A DNA stretch of 64,000 nt from Salipiger aestuarii (GTDB lineage Bacteria; Pseudomonadota; Alphaproteobacteria; Rhodobacterales; Rhodobacteraceae), in assembly GCF_003259905.1 (NCBI RefSeq), contig NZ_QLMG01000010.1, forward strand, positions 1-64,000, written 5' to 3'. A program made the position numbers and the translations under genes. How positions within the stretch are numbered: position 1 is the first letter of the stretch; the number at the start of each line of letters is the position of its first letter. Positions 17,114 through 28,403 of the stretch are shown piece by piece. The notes under the pieces are model-generated. The model worked only from the letters and a program-made list of their open reading frames with translations. It ran no database searches and was not told where the DNA came from.

Positions 17114-18471
17114 GCCCGCACCTTCCGCACATCCGTGTCGGCGCCCAGATCTTCCAGCAGGTACCGCGTCAGCATGTTGCGTGCGGAAACCAGCCGGTAG
17201 GACGCGCTGGCCCGCATGTCGCTCAGCGGGACAAAGTCCCGTTCCCAGGCGTCCCAGGCGGCAATCACCGCCTCATCGGTCCAGGGCTTGCCCAGCAACG
17301 CCGCCTCGACCTGAGCGGCGCGTTTCGGGATGCCCGCCATGCCGCCAAAGGCGATGCGGGCCGTGGTCACCACGCCGCCGTCAACCTCGACACAGAACGC
17401 GCCGCACACGGCTGAAATATCCTGGTCGAAGCGTTTGGACAGCTTGTAGACCCGCAACCGGTCGCGTCGGCGCGGGATGGTGACGGCAGCGACAAACTCA
17501 CCCGGCCTGCGATCCTGTTTGCCATAGGCGATAAAGAAATCCTCGATCGGCATGTCTCGTGTCCCGTCGCGGTGGCGCAGATGCAGCGTCGCGCCAAGCG
17601 CGATCAGCACCGGAGGGTTGTCTCCGATGGGCGAGCCATTGGCGATGTTGCCACCGATGGTGGCCGCCGCGCGCACCTGCGCCGAACCGTAGCGGCGCAG
17701 CATTTCGGCGTAGCTGGGGGAATGGCCGCGCATCAGATCCAGCACCCGGTCCATGGTGACCCCGGCGCCGATGCGGATCGCGTCGTCCGAAATCTCGATC
17801 TGTTGCAGATCGGCGCAGCGATTGAGAAAGATCACCTCGGGCAGATCGCGCAACTGCTTGGTCACCCACAGCCCCACATCGGTGGCTCCGGCCACCAGCA
17901 CTGCCTCGGGGCGCTCGGCGTAAAGCGCGGCCAGCGCCTCGGTGGTTTCGGGTGCGCGCGCAAGGCCGGTGACCGGCGGCATCGCGGGTTCCGCCATCCA
18001 GTCCGGAACGGGAACCGTTGCAGCGGCACGGGCGGCGCGCACGATGGGCGCGTAGCCCGTACAGCGGCACAGGTTGCCCGCGAGGGCATCGTCATGGTCG
18101 GTATCGCCCACCTTGTGCGCCCGTGCCATCGACACAATGAAACCGGGCGTGCAGAATCCGCATTGCGACCCGTGCTGATCGACCATTGCCGCCTGCACCG
18201 GATGCAGCGCGCCATCGGGGGCGGCAATCCCTTCGACCGTGCGCAGCGCCTTGCCGTGCAGCTGGGGCAGGAACAGGATGCAGGCGTTGACCGCGCGTGT
18301 TCCGCTGTCATCCGTCACCATCACCGTGCAGGCGCCGCAGTCGCCCTCGTTGCAGCCTTCCTTGGTGCCGGTCAGGCCGCGCCGCTCGCGCAGCCAGTCA
18401 AGCGCCGTCCGCGTCGGGGACACCCCGTGCAGGTCGACTTTCTCCCCGTTCAGAAGAAAGGAGATGTTCAT
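17110..18471 (-). CDS. xdhA: Xanthine dehydrogenase small subunit (2Fe-2S and FAD)
   Basis: The 453-residue subunit passes electrons from XdhB to NAD. Its N-terminal plant-type ferredoxin domain has CNEGDCGACTV, and the second cluster domain has CGFCTPGF and CRCTGY. The FAD-binding domain follows, with VLVAGATDVGLWVTKQL and IGGNIANGSPIGDNPP. The start MNISFLLNGEKVDL is the family N-terminus; upstream in-frame Met codons give an unlikely extension, though the ribosome-binding site here is weak. It is the first gene of the seven-gene purine unit that runs to 9062. No binding site for a purine regulator was recognised in the 261-bp upstream region. Confidence 0.94.
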   Translation of the reverse strand: MNISFLLNGEKVDLHGVSPTRTALDWLRERRGLTGTKEGCNEGDCGACTVMVTDDSGTRAVNACILFLPQLHGKALRTVEGIAAPDGALHPVQAAMVDQHGSQCGFCTPGFIVSMARAHKVGDTDHDDALAGNLCRCTGYAPIVRAARAAATVPVPDWMAEPAMPPVTGLARAPETTEALAALYAERPEAVLVAGATDVGLWVTKQLRDLPEVIFLNRCADLQQIEISDDAIRIGAGVTMDRVLDLMRGHSPSYAEMLRRYGSAQVRAAATIGGNIANGSPIGDNPPVLIALGATLHLRHRDGTRDMPIEDFFIAYGKQDRRPGEFVAAVTIPRRRDRLRVYKLSKRFDQDISAVCGAFCVEVDGGVVTTARIAFGGMAGIPKRAAQVEAALLGKPWTDEAVIAAWDAWERDFVPLSDMRASASYRLVSARNMLTRYLLEDLGADTDVRKVRA

Positions 18472-18732
18472 ATGCAATAGACCCGCCGCCTTACCCTGTC
18501 CGTCTGCTGCGCGCCCCCGATGCGGCATAGAAGGCGCGCGGACCATCCCTGTGTTTCCCGAAAGCTAGCGAGACCGCTTGAAGCTTGGCAAGGGAAAAAC
18601 GCCGGTTTTCCGTGCCGGCGGCCAGCTGGTGCCGTGAAACATGTCAGGCCGTGGCCCGCCGATCCCCGGCGCGTGACGGAACCCATGCCCGCCCCGGCGC
18701 ATTTAACGGGGCAGGCAGGGAAAGGACAGCCG

Positions 18733-18942
18733 ATGAACCGTCTTCAGATTTCACGCATGGCGCGGGCGCTGGTCCGAACCGAGGGCAGCACCAAGGCCGC
18801 GTTGCGTGAGGCCGCCCGAGTCATAAGCCAGGAACAATCGCGCGGCCGCGCCGACAAGGCCGACATCTGGCGCGCCATCCGCGACGAGCTGCTCGCGCTG
18901 GCCCCGTCAGATGCCCCCGGTGCCGTCGCGGAACGTGGCTGA
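18733..18942 (+). CDS. Small conserved-looking hypothetical protein (69 aa)
   Basis: This short protein begins MNRLQISRMARALVRTEGST with AAGGA six bases upstream of the ATG. It is predicted to be almost all helical, basic in the first half and acidic at the end, with KAALREAARVISQEQSRGRAD and KADIWRAIRDELLAL. No signal peptide or membrane segment is present. It lies 42 bases before dnaE on the same strand, so it may share its transcript. I do not recognise a family; the good ribosome-binding site and amphipathic pattern argue that it is real. Confidence 0.6.
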   Translation: MNRLQISRMARALVRTEGSTKAALREAARVISQEQSRGRADKADIWRAIRDELLALAPSDAPGAVAERG

Positions 18943-18984
18943 GCGGCCTTTCGCCCGGCGGGCACTGGGCCTAATCTGGGGGGC

Positions 18985-21900
18985 ATGGCAGATCCCCGAT
19001 TCATCCACCTTCGCACCCATACCGAATATTCCCTGCTCGAAGGGGCCGTTCGGCTGAAAAAGCTGCCCGGCCTGTGCGCCGCGATGGAGATGCCCGCAAT
19101 CGCGGTCACCGACAGCAACAACCTGTTCGCGGCGCTGGAATTTTCCGTCGGCGCCGCCGGCGCCGGCATTCAGCCGATCATCGGCTGTCAGGTCGATCTG
19201 CGCTACCTCGAACCGGCCCCCGGCGAGCGCCCCAAACCCCCCGCCCCCATCGTGCTGCTGGCGCAGAACGAGACCGGGTATGAAAACCTGATGCTGCTGA
19301 ATTCCTGCCTGTACATGCGCGGCGACGGCGCGCTGGAACATGTCACGCCAGAGGATCTGGAGCGTCACGGCGAGGGGCTGATCTGCCTGTCGGGCGGCCC
19401 CGACGGTCCGGTGGGGCGGCTGTTGCGCGACAACCACCGCGCCGCCGCGCAGGTGCTGCTGACCAGGCTGCATACGATCTTTGGCGACCGGCTGTATGTC
19501 GAACTGCAACGCCATCCGGGCGATGACGGCCTGCCGCAGGCGGAACGCCTGTCCGAACGCGGCCACCTTGAAATGGCCTATGAAATGGGTCTGCCTCTGG
19601 TCGCCACCAACGACGTGTATTTCCCCAAGTCCGAAATGTACGAGGCCCACGACGCGATGATCTGCATCGCCGAGGGCGCCTATGTCGACCAGCAGGAACC
19701 CCGCCGCCGCCTGACACCGCAGCATTACCTGAAGACCCCGCAGGAAATGGCGACCCTGTTCGCCGATCTGCCCGAGGCGCTGGAAAACACCGTCGAGATC
19801 GCGAGGCGCTGCGCCTTCATGGCCTATCGCCGCGACCCCATCCTGCCGAAATTCGCCGATGACGAGGTTGCCGAACTGCGGCGCATGGCGAATGAGGGCC
19901 TGCAACGCCGCCTGGCAGTGATCCCCCATGCGGTCACGCCCGACGAATATCAGGAACGGCTGGATTTCGAACTGGGCATCATCGAAAGCATGGGCTTTCC
20001 CGGCTATTTCCTGATCGTTGCCGATTTCATCCAATGGGCCAAGGATCACGACATCCCGGTCGGTCCGGGGCGCGGTTCGGGCGCCGGGTCGCTGGTCGCC
20101 TATGCGCTGACCATCACCGACCTCGACCCGCTGCGCTACAGCCTTCTGTTCGAACGGTTCCTCAACCCCGAACGCGTGTCGATGCCGGACTTCGACATCG
20201 ACTTCTGCATGGACCGCCGCGAAGAGGTGATCCGCTACGTTCAGGAAAAATACGGCCACGACAAGGTGGCGCAGATCATCACCTTTGGCGCCTTGCTGTC
20301 GAAAATGGCGGTGCGCGATGTGGGGCGTGTGTTGCAGATGCCCTACGGGCAGGTCGACCGTCTTGCCAAGATGATCCCTGTCGAAGGCGTCAAGCCGGTA
20401 TCCATCGAACAGGCGCTGCGCGACGAACCCCGCCTTGCCGAAGAGGCGCGCAACGAAGAGGTCGTCGACCGCCTGCTCACCTATGGCCAGCAGATCGAGG
20501 GGCTGCTGCGTTCCGCCGGCACCCACGCCGCCGGTGTGGTTATCGCCGACCGCCCCACCGACCAGCTTGTGCCGCTGTACAAAGACCCGCGGTCCGACAT
20601 GCCCGCCACCCAGTTCAACATGAAATGGGTCGAACAGGCGGGGCTGGTGAAATTCGACTTTCTCGGCCTGAAAACGCTGACCGTGGTGCAGAACGCGGTG
20701 AACCTGATCCTGAAAGACGGCCGGCCGATCCATGTCGCTGCCGATGGCACGCAATTGTACGAACCCGCCGAGGGCGGCGAAAACCAGATGAACCTCATCC
20801 CGCTGGACGATGAGAAAACCTATCGCCTTTATGCCGATGCCAAGACGGTCGCGGTGTTCCAGGTGGAATCCAGCGGTATGATGGACGCGCTCAAGCGCAT
20901 GAAACCCACCTGCATCGAAGACATCGTCGCGCTTGTCGCGCTGTACCGCCCCGGCCCGATGGAAAACATCCCCGTCTATTGCGAGGTCAAGAACGGCCTG
21001 CGCAAGATCACCTCGGTTCATCCGTCGATCGACCATATCCTGGCCGAAACCCAGGGCATCATCGTCTATCAGGAACAGGTGATGCAGATCGCACAGGAAA
21101 TGGCCGGATACAGCCTTGGCGGCGCCGACCTGCTGCGCCGCGCCATGGGCAAGAAAATCAAGGAGGCGATGGACGCCGAACGCCCCAAGTTCGAAAAGGG
21201 CGCGGCGGAAAACGGCGTCGCCAGGAAAAAGGCCACCGAGGTCTTTGACCTGCTGGAAAAATTCGCAAACTACGGTTTCAACAAATCGCACGCGGCGGCC
21301 TACGCGGTGGTCAGCTACCAGACGGCGTGGCTCAAGGCGAACCACCCGGTCGAATTCATGGCTGGTGTGATGAATTGCGACATCCACCTGACCGACAAGC
21401 TGGCGGTCTATTTCGACGAACTGAAGCACGGGCTGAACATGGGCTTCGTGCCCCCTTGCGTGAATCGCAGCCAGGCAACGTTCGACGTGGTGAACCAGGA
21501 ACTGGTCTATGCGCTTGGCGCGCTCAAGAACGTCGGTGTCGACGCGATGCAGATGATCGTGCAGGGGCGCCGTTCGGTGCCCGAAGACCCCGACAGCCCG
21601 GACAAGCCGTTCGCCACCATCTTCGATTTTGCCCGCCGGGTGGATCTGAAACGCATCGGCAAGCGACCGCTGGAAATGCTGGCGCGCGCGGGCGCGTTCG
21701 ACCAGCTTGACCGCAACCGGCGGCGGGTGTTCGATTCGCTCGACGCGCTGGTGGCCTATTCGGCGGCGGTCCACGAACAGCGCCACTCGGCGCAGGTGTC
21801 GCTGTTTGGCGATGCGGGCGACGATCTGCCCGAACCGCGCCTGACCCCCGCCCCCGACTGGCTGCCCGCCGAACGCCTGAACGAGGAATTCAAGGCCATC

Positions 21901-22509
21901 GGCTTTTACCTGTCCGGCCACCCGCTGGACGACTACATGCCCGCGCTGAAACGGCGCGACGTGATGACGCTGGAAGAGGTCCGGCGCAAGGCCATGGGCG
22001 GGGCCTTTGTCGCCAAGCTGGGCGGAGTTGTGGCGGGGCGCCAGGAACGCAAATCGGCCAAGGGCAACCGCTTTGCCTTTGCCCAACTGTCCGACCCGAC
22101 CGGCGCCTACGAAGTCACGATCTTTTCCGAAACGCTGGAAAGATCCCGCGATCTGCTGGAAACCGGCACCAAGGTGGTGGTCACGGTCGAGGCCACGGTG
22201 GACTCGGACCAGCTCAAGCTGCTGGCGCGCAGCTTTGGCCCGGTGGAAACGGTGGTGGCGGACGCCGGCGCGTCCGGACTGCGAATCTTTATCGAAACAC
22301 CGGGATGCGTGTCGCAGATCGCATCGGTGCTGACCCGCGCGGCCGAGCAGATGCCCAAGGCGGGGCGCGGGCCGGTCCGTCTGTGCCTGTCGGGCCAGGG
22401 CCTGCCGGGTGAGGTCGAAATGGACCTCAAGCGCGAATTTCCCGTCTCGCCCGAAATCAAGGGCGCCGTCAAATCGCTTGACGGTGTGCTCGCGGTCGAA
22501 GATTTCTGA
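18985..22509 (+). CDS. dnaE: DNA polymerase III alpha subunit
   Basis: DnaE is the replicative polymerase. The 1174-residue product opens with FIHLRTHTEYSLLEGAVRL (N-terminal PHP domain), has the C-family polymerase core with GPGRGSGAGSLVAYAL near residue 360 and the catalytic aspartates in MPDFDIDFCMDRR near 402-408, then DLLRRAMGKK, GFNKSHAAAYA, a helix-hairpin-helix part, and a C-terminal OB fold (GVVAGRQERKSAKGNRFAF, about residue 1015). Length matches the DnaE1 family. The start MADPRFIHL follows a G-rich stretch (CTGGGGGGC). The PHP histidine pattern HLRTH is that of proofreading-inactive or weakly active DnaE1 proteins. Confidence 0.97.
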   Translation: MADPRFIHLRTHTEYSLLEGAVRLKKLPGLCAAMEMPAIAVTDSNNLFAALEFSVGAAGAGIQPIIGCQVDLRYLEPAPGERPKPPAPIVLLAQNETGYENLMLLNSCLYMRGDGALEHVTPEDLERHGEGLICLSGGPDGPVGRLLRDNHRAAAQVLLTRLHTIFGDRLYVELQRHPGDDGLPQAERLSERGHLEMAYEMGLPLVATNDVYFPKSEMYEAHDAMICIAEGAYVDQQEPRRRLTPQHYLKTPQEMATLFADLPEALENTVEIARRCAFMAYRRDPILPKFADDEVAELRRMANEGLQRRLAVIPHAVTPDEYQERLDFELGIIESMGFPGYFLIVADFIQWAKDHDIPVGPGRGSGAGSLVAYALTITDLDPLRYSLLFERFLNPERVSMPDFDIDFCMDRREEVIRYVQEKYGHDKVAQIITFGALLSKMAVRDVGRVLQMPYGQVDRLAKMIPVEGVKPVSIEQALRDEPRLAEEARNEEVVDRLLTYGQQIEGLLRSAGTHAAGVVIADRPTDQLVPLYKDPRSDMPATQFNMKWVEQAGLVKFDFLGLKTLTVVQNAVNLILKDGRPIHVAADGTQLYEPAEGGENQMNLIPLDDEKTYRLYADAKTVAVFQVESSGMMDALKRMKPTCIEDIVALVALYRPGPMENIPVYCEVKNGLRKITSVHPSIDHILAETQGIIVYQEQVMQIAQEMAGYSLGGADLLRRAMGKKIKEAMDAERPKFEKGAAENGVARKKATEVFDLLEKFANYGFNKSHAAAYAVVSYQTAWLKANHPVEFMAGVMNCDIHLTDKLAVYFDELKHGLNMGFVPPCVNRSQATFDVVNQELVYALGALKNVGVDAMQMIVQGRRSVPEDPDSPDKPFATIFDFARRVDLKRIGKRPLEMLARAGAFDQLDRNRRRVFDSLDALVAYSAAVHEQRHSAQVSLFGDAGDDLPEPRLTPAPDWLPAERLNEEFKAIGFYLSGHPLDDYMPALKRRDVMTLEEVRRKAMGGAFVAKLGGVVAGRQERKSAKGNRFAFAQLSDPTGAYEVTIFSETLERSRDLLETGTKVVVTVEATVDSDQLKLLARSFGPVETVVADAGASGLRIFIETPGCVSQIASVLTRAAEQMPKAGRGPVRLCLSGQGLPGEVEMDLKREFPVSPEIKGAVKSLDGVLAVEDF

Positions 22510-22587
22510 TCGCGAAACCGCCGCTCAGGCGATTGTGAACGTTCCGGTTTCGCCCCGGCGGGCCGACGGGCCCATGCACGTTCCCGA

Positions 22588-22791
22588 TCAGTAATGCGGC
22601 GGCCGCTCGTCCCCGATCACCACGCCGCCCCCGGCATCCGACTGACGCTCGGCCTCGCGCCGGGTCAGCAGCTCAAGTCGTCGGGTCAGCCGCGCGATTT
22701 CGCGATCCTGCCGGGCAACTGTCTCGGACAGATCGTCGCCCAGTCGTTCCAGATGGGCGATGCGTTCTTCGAGGGCGGAATCGTGCGGCAT
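22588..22791 (-). CDS. slyX: SlyX family protein
   Basis: The 67-residue protein MPHDSALEERIAHLERLGDD continues as one coiled-coil helix with heptads of Leu/Ile (LSETVARQDREIARLTRRLE) and ends with a short tail ERPPHY. This is the usual SlyX layout: a small coiled-coil protein with a C-terminal P-P-H-Y. Function is unknown. The family's PPHY ending is intact. It is convergent with dnaE and lies 78 bases after it. The start was set at the Met that gives the family N-terminus. Confidence 0.82.
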   Translation of the reverse strand: MPHDSALEERIAHLERLGDDLSETVARQDREIARLTRRLELLTRREAERQSDAGGGVVIGDERPPHY

Positions 22792-22883
22792 GGGCTGGCT
22801 CCTTTGTGATCCAGATAGGTGCGGTTGCGCGCGATGTCCACGGCGCGCAGGGGGCGCCGCCCCCTCGGCCATGCGGCCTCACC

Positions 22884-22911
22884 CCCGGAGTTTATCTGGC
22901 AAGATGAAGGC
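22884..22911 (+). repeat. Dispersed intergenic repeat, copy 2
   Basis: The core reads CCCGGAGTTTATCTGG then CAAGATGAAGGC. It differs from copy 3 at one base. A tight GC hairpin (AGGGGGC-GCC-GCCCCCT, 22849-22865) precedes it by 18 bases, and copy 3 has the same arrangement. It lies between slyX and hisS. Confidence 0.8.
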
Positions 22912-23053
22912 AGAGGGCGGTCCTTGTCCATCCGGGGCAAACTGGTCGAAGCGCAAGCCAGCGCCGGCCGTCTTGCGCGACACGCCGCGCCCGTCGCTTG
23001 CCCCCTGACGCACAAGCGGCTAAGGGAGGCGCGCATTCCGCAAGGAGCCAGTC

Positions 23054-24526
23054 ATGGCGAAAGACAAGAAAGCCCCCCGCCCCAAGGCCCAGACGCCGAA
23101 GGGGTTCCGCGACTATTTCGGGTCCGACGTGAGCGAGCGCGCGGATATGCTGCGCGCCATTGCCGGGGTGTATCATCGCTACGGTTTTGACGCGCTGGAA
23201 AGTGCCGCCGTCGAGACGGTCGAGGCGCTTGGCAAGTTCCTGCCCGATGTGGATCGCCCGAACGCGGGCGTGTTTGCCTGGCAGGACGAGGACGAGTCGT
23301 GGATGGCCCTGCGCTACGATCTGACGGCGCCGCTGGCCCGGGTCTATGCGCAGCACCGCAACGATTTGCCGCTGCCTTATCGGCGCTATGCAATGGGGCC
23401 GGTCTGGCGCAATGAAAAGCCCGGCCCGGGGCGATTCCGCCAGTTTTACCAGTGTGATGCGGATACGGTGGGGGCGGCATCGGTCGCCGCCGATGCGGAA
23501 ATCTGCGCCATGCTGTCGGACAGTCTGGAAGTGGTGGGCATTGCGCGCCGCGATTACTTGATCCGGGTGAACAACCGCAAGGTTCTGAACGGTGTACTGG
23601 AAACCATGGGGCTGGACGGCGACGCGCAGCGCGATGCGGTTCTGCGCACCATAGACAAGTTCGACAAGGTTGGCGAGGCGGGCGTGCGCGCGCTGCTTGG
23701 CAAGGGCCGGCTGGACGCATCTGGCGCCTATATCGACGGCGTGGGGCTGAGCGAGACGCAGGTCGATCCGGTGCTGGCGTTCCTGACCTCGAAAGGGACG
23801 GATGCGGGCGCGACGGTGGCCAATCTGCGCGCTGCCATCGGCGGCAGCCAGATCGGCACCGAGGGCGTCGATGAGCTGGAACAGATGGGCGCGCTTCTCG
23901 CCGCCCAGGGCTACGGCCCCGATCGCATCGTGATCGACCCCAGCGTCGTACGCGGCCTTGGCTATTACACCGGGCCGGTGTTCGAGGCGGAGCTGACCTT
24001 TGAAATCCTTGATGACAAGGGCCGCAAGCGCCAGTTCGGCTCGGTCGCGGGCGGCGGGCGCTATGACGATCTGGTCAAGCGGTTCACCGGGCAGGCGGTG
24101 CCGGCCACTGGCGTGTCCATCGGCGTCGACCGCCTGTTGGCGGCCCTGCGCGAAAAGGGCCGGATCGGCGGCCCCCCTTTGGGGCCTGTCGTGGTGACAG
24201 TGATGGATCGCGACCGCATGGCCGATTATCAGGCCATGGTGGCCGAACTGCGCAACGCGGGCATTCGCGCCGAGGTGTATCTTGGCAACCCCAAGAACTT
24301 TGGCAACCAGTTGAAATATGCCGACAAGCGCAATTCCCCCGTGGCCGTCATCGAGGGCGGCGATGAAAAGGCGCGCGGCGTGCTTCAGGTCAAGGATCTG
24401 GTGCTTGGGGCAAAGCTGGCCGAAAGCGCCAGCCTTGAGGAGTGGAAAGAGCGCCCCAGCCAATATGAAATTACGCGCGCCGATCTGGTCGCCAAGGTTC
24501 GCGAGATCATCGACCAATGGGCCTGA
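23054..24526 (+). CDS. hisS: Histidine--tRNA ligase
   Basis: HisRS charges tRNA-His. The 490-residue class II synthetase starts [20 protein letters not shown] with AAGGAG six bases upstream. Motif 1 is around the [16 protein letters not shown] region, motif 2 is [27 protein letters not shown], the HisA signature reads [14 protein letters not shown], and motif 3 includes [12 protein letters not shown] and [15 protein letters not shown]-terminal anticodon-binding domain starts near [13 protein letters not shown]. It is longer than the E. coli enzyme (424 residues), as is common in this order. Its last ten bases overlap hisZ, so the three his genes are translationally linked. Confidence 0.96.
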   Translation: MAKDKKAPRPKAQTPKGFRDYFGSDVSERADMLRAIAGVYHRYGFDALESAAVETVEALGKFLPDVDRPNAGVFAWQDEDESWMALRYDLTAPLARVYAQHRNDLPLPYRRYAMGPVWRNEKPGPGRFRQFYQCDADTVGAASVAADAEICAMLSDSLEVVGIARRDYLIRVNNRKVLNGVLETMGLDGDAQRDAVLRTIDKFDKVGEAGVRALLGKGRLDASGAYIDGVGLSETQVDPVLAFLTSKGTDAGATVANLRAAIGGSQIGTEGVDELEQMGALLAAQGYGPDRIVIDPSVVRGLGYYTGPVFEAELTFEILDDKGRKRQFGSVAGGGRYDDLVKRFTGQAVPATGVSIGVDRLLAALREKGRIGGPPLGPVVVTVMDRDRMADYQAMVAELRNAGIRAEVYLGNPKNFGNQLKYADKRNSPVAVIEGGDEKARGVLQVKDLVLGAKLAESASLEEWKERPSQYEITRADLVAKVREIIDQWA

Positions 24527-25601
24527 CCCTCGCAACCGAGCGCGCCGAGGCTGTTCGCCTGCGTCAGCGTTTCATCGACGCGGGCGCCCAGAACGTCGAA
24601 TGCGCCATCCTGCAATCGGCGGAAACGCTGCTGGATGTTTACGGCGAAGACATCCGCGCGCGCACCTATGTGACGCAGGATCCGTCGCGCGGCGAGGTGA
24701 TGCTGCGCCCCGATTTCACCGTGCCGGTGGTGCAGATGCACATGGAAAGCGGCGCCGCCCCGTCGCGCTACACCTATTGCGGCGAAGTGTTTCGCCGGCA
24801 AGAGGACCACCCCGAACGGGCCTCGGAGTATTTTCAGGTCGGATACGAGCTGTTCGACGAAAACGATGCCGCACAGGCCGACGCCGAGGTCTTTGCGCTG
24901 TTTGCCGACACGCTGAAAAGCTACGATCTGCGCGCGGTGACCGGCGACATTGGCATCCTGACCGCCGCCGTGCGGGCGCTGCGGGTGTCACAGCCGCGCC
25001 GGGAGGCGTTGATGCGCCATATCTGGCGGCCACGCCGTTTTAGGGCGCTGCTTGACAGGTATTCGGGGCGCGCGGCCGTCCCGCCGTCGCGCAGCGCCCT
25101 GCTTGCGGCGCCGGATCCCATGGCGCATGCCGGGCCACGGATCGGCCTGCGCTCTGACGCGGAAATCGCCGAGCGCATCGCCGCGCTGCGCGCCGAGGCC
25201 GCCGAAGGTCCGCTGTGCCTCAGCCAGGTTCAACTGATCGACACGCTGCTTGCGGTGCGCGAAACCTGTTCCTTTGCGCTCGAGCATCTGCACGACATCG
25301 CCGTCGACCTGCCCGGAATGCGGCCTGCCGTGGAACGGTTCGAGCGGCGCTGCGAGGCGCTGGCCGCGCGCGGTGTCGACGTGTCGCGGCTGGAATTCGA
25401 GACCAGCTACGGGCGCAGCTCGATGGAATACTACGATGGCTTCGTGTTCGGTTTCGTGCCCGCACGCCGCCCCGACCTGCCGCCCATCGCCACAGGCGGG
25501 CGCTATGACGCGCTGACCGGACGGCTTGGCGCGGGGCGCTCGGCGCGTGCCGTGGGCGGGGTCATCCGCCCCGGCCTTCTGCTGCAACTGGAGACCACGG
25601 C

Positions 25602-25605
<4 letters not shown>
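24517..25605 (+). CDS. hisZ: ATP phosphoribosyltransferase regulatory subunit
   Basis: HisZ is a catalytically inactive HisRS paralogue that binds and regulates short-form HisG in the first step of histidine synthesis. The 362-residue protein shows the synthetase fold ([58 protein letters not shown]) without the C-terminal tRNA-binding domain. It overlaps hisS by ten bases upstream and hisG by four bases (ATGA) downstream. The pairing with a 230-residue HisG is exactly what the family requires. Confidence 0.95.
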
Positions 25606-27313
<1,708 letters not shown>

Positions 27314-27334
27314 CACCACCCGCGCGCATCTGGC

Positions 27335-27559
27335 TCAGGCGATGATGTCCGGGGTCAGCCGGTCCTCGATCAGGGCGATCTTGTCCTTGAGAAACAGCTT
27401 CTTTTTCTTCAGCCTCTGAAGGGTCAGCTGATCGGCGACCCCCCGTTCGTGCAGCGCGTTGATGGCATCGTCCAGATCGCGGTGTTCCCGTTTGAAAACC
27501 TCCAGTTCGATCCGCAGCACCTCCTCGGTTTTCATCGAGATGTCTTGCGGTGCGTCCAT
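27335..27559 (-). CDS. DUF465 (YdcH-like) small protein
   Basis: The 74-residue protein MDAPQDISMKTEEVLRIELE contains the DUF465 core FKREHRDLDDAINALHERG followed by QLTLQRLKKKKLFLKDKIAL. The helix-turn-helix-like hairpin with a lysine cluster before an acidic end is characteristic. The family is found across Proteobacteria with no firm function. AAAGGAGA eight bases before the ATG supports the start. It is convergent with the lactate dehydrogenase gene. Confidence 0.85.
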   Translation of the reverse strand: MDAPQDISMKTEEVLRIELEVFKREHRDLDDAINALHERGVADQLTLQRLKKKKLFLKDKIALIEDRLTPDIIA

Positions 27560-27728
27560 TCGGGCGATCTCCTTTCGATGCAGGCATTTAGCTTATCAAA
27601 CTGTCGCCGCTTGGCAAAGCCCTTGCAAGGGGCTTGCGCGGGGGGCGCGGCTTTCCCATATTGAAATCAGACGGGTTGCCGCAAAGCGGGGCCCGGTTGG
27701 ACGGTCGCTTTTCCGCAAAGGACGTGTC

Positions 27729-28139
27729 ATGAGCAAACTGACCCTGGGATCGTATCCCCATATGCTGGGCTTTGAGCAGCTTGAACGCTTGCTTGAACGC
27801 ACCGCCAAGACCAGCGAGGGCTATCCGCCCTTCAACATCGAACAGACTACGGACTGTTCCTATCGCATCACGCTGGCGGTGGCCGGGTTTTCCGAAAACG
27901 ATCTGTCGATCACCGTCGAAGACCGGCAACTGGTCATCCGGGGTCGCCAGCGCGACGACGGCTCGGACCGCATCTTTTTGCATCGCGGTATCGCGGCGCG
28001 GCAGTTCCAGCGCAGCTTCGTGCTGGCCGACGGGGTCGAGATTGGCGACGCCATCATCGAAAACGGCCTGCTGCACGTCGACCTGACCATATCGCGGCCC
28101 GAAACCGTGGTACAGACGATTCAGATCAAGAAAGGGTAA
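27729..28139 (+). CDS. Hsp20-family small heat-shock protein
   Basis: This 136-residue chaperone has a short N-terminal arm (MSKLTLGSYPHMLGFEQLER) followed by an alpha-crystallin domain: YPPFNIEQTTDCSYRITLAV, AGFSENDLSITVEDRQLVI, and FQRSFVLADGVEIGDAIIEN-GLLHVDL. The closing I-Q-I-K-K-G is a short tail. Such IbpA-like proteins hold unfolding proteins for refolding. AAAGGA lies six bases before the ATG. It forms a two-gene unit with the DUF1150 gene, three bases downstream. No ROSE-type RNA thermometer could be confirmed in its short leader. Confidence 0.92.
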   Translation: MSKLTLGSYPHMLGFEQLERLLERTAKTSEGYPPFNIEQTTDCSYRITLAVAGFSENDLSITVEDRQLVIRGRQRDDGSDRIFLHRGIAARQFQRSFVLADGVEIGDAIIENGLLHVDLTISRPETVVQTIQIKKG

Positions 28140-28142
28140 GCC

Positions 28143-28370
28143 ATGGACACGACATACGATTTCAGCCAGACGGGCGAAGACCGCATCGTCTATGTGCGGC
28201 CCGTGGATGCGGATGAATTGCCGCAAGACGTGCAAGACCAGCTTCACGGGCTCAAGACACTATACGCCGTGCACAATGCCGATGGTGAACGACTGGCGCT
28301 GGTCAAGGACCGCAAGCTTGCCTTCCTGCTGGCGCGGCAGAACGATTTCGCCCCCGTCACAGTGCACTGA
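28143..28370 (+). CDS. DUF1150 family protein
   Basis: The 75-residue protein MDTTYDFSQTGEDRIVYVRP continues with DELPQDVQDQLHGLKTLYAV and ends RKLAFLLARQNDFAPVTVH, matching the alphaproteobacterial DUF1150 family. It follows the Hsp20 gene by three bases, and this pair recurs in related genomes, suggesting a joint role in proteostasis. No catalytic motif is visible. It ends 33 bases before the convergent ribD stop, with a strong hairpin in between. Confidence 0.85.
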   Translation: MDTTYDFSQTGEDRIVYVRPVDADELPQDVQDQLHGLKTLYAVHNADGERLALVKDRKLAFLLARQNDFAPVTVH

Positions 28371-28381
28371 ACATCACGGGC

Positions 28382-28403
28382 GCGGGGCCGACGGCGGCCC
28401 CGC
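28382..28403. terminator. Hairpin between convergent DUF1150 and ribD genes
   Basis: A perfect 9-bp stem GCGGGGCCG / CGGCCCCGC with an ACGG loop lies between the two stops and touches the ribD stop codon. There is no clear T-run, so it may act as a bidirectional weak terminator or mRNA 3'-end stabiliser. Confidence 0.45.

Noticed and set aside
18907-22086. Very long minus-strand reading frame opposite dnaE
   Set aside because: It is a mirror of the high-GC codon pattern of dnaE: His/Gln/Val-rich, no recognised motif, and fully overlapped by a clear gene.
18985-22509. PHP domain of DnaE as part of a defence system
   Set aside because: The PHP domain is a normal part of the replicative polymerase and is unrelated to the PHP-ATPase fusion.
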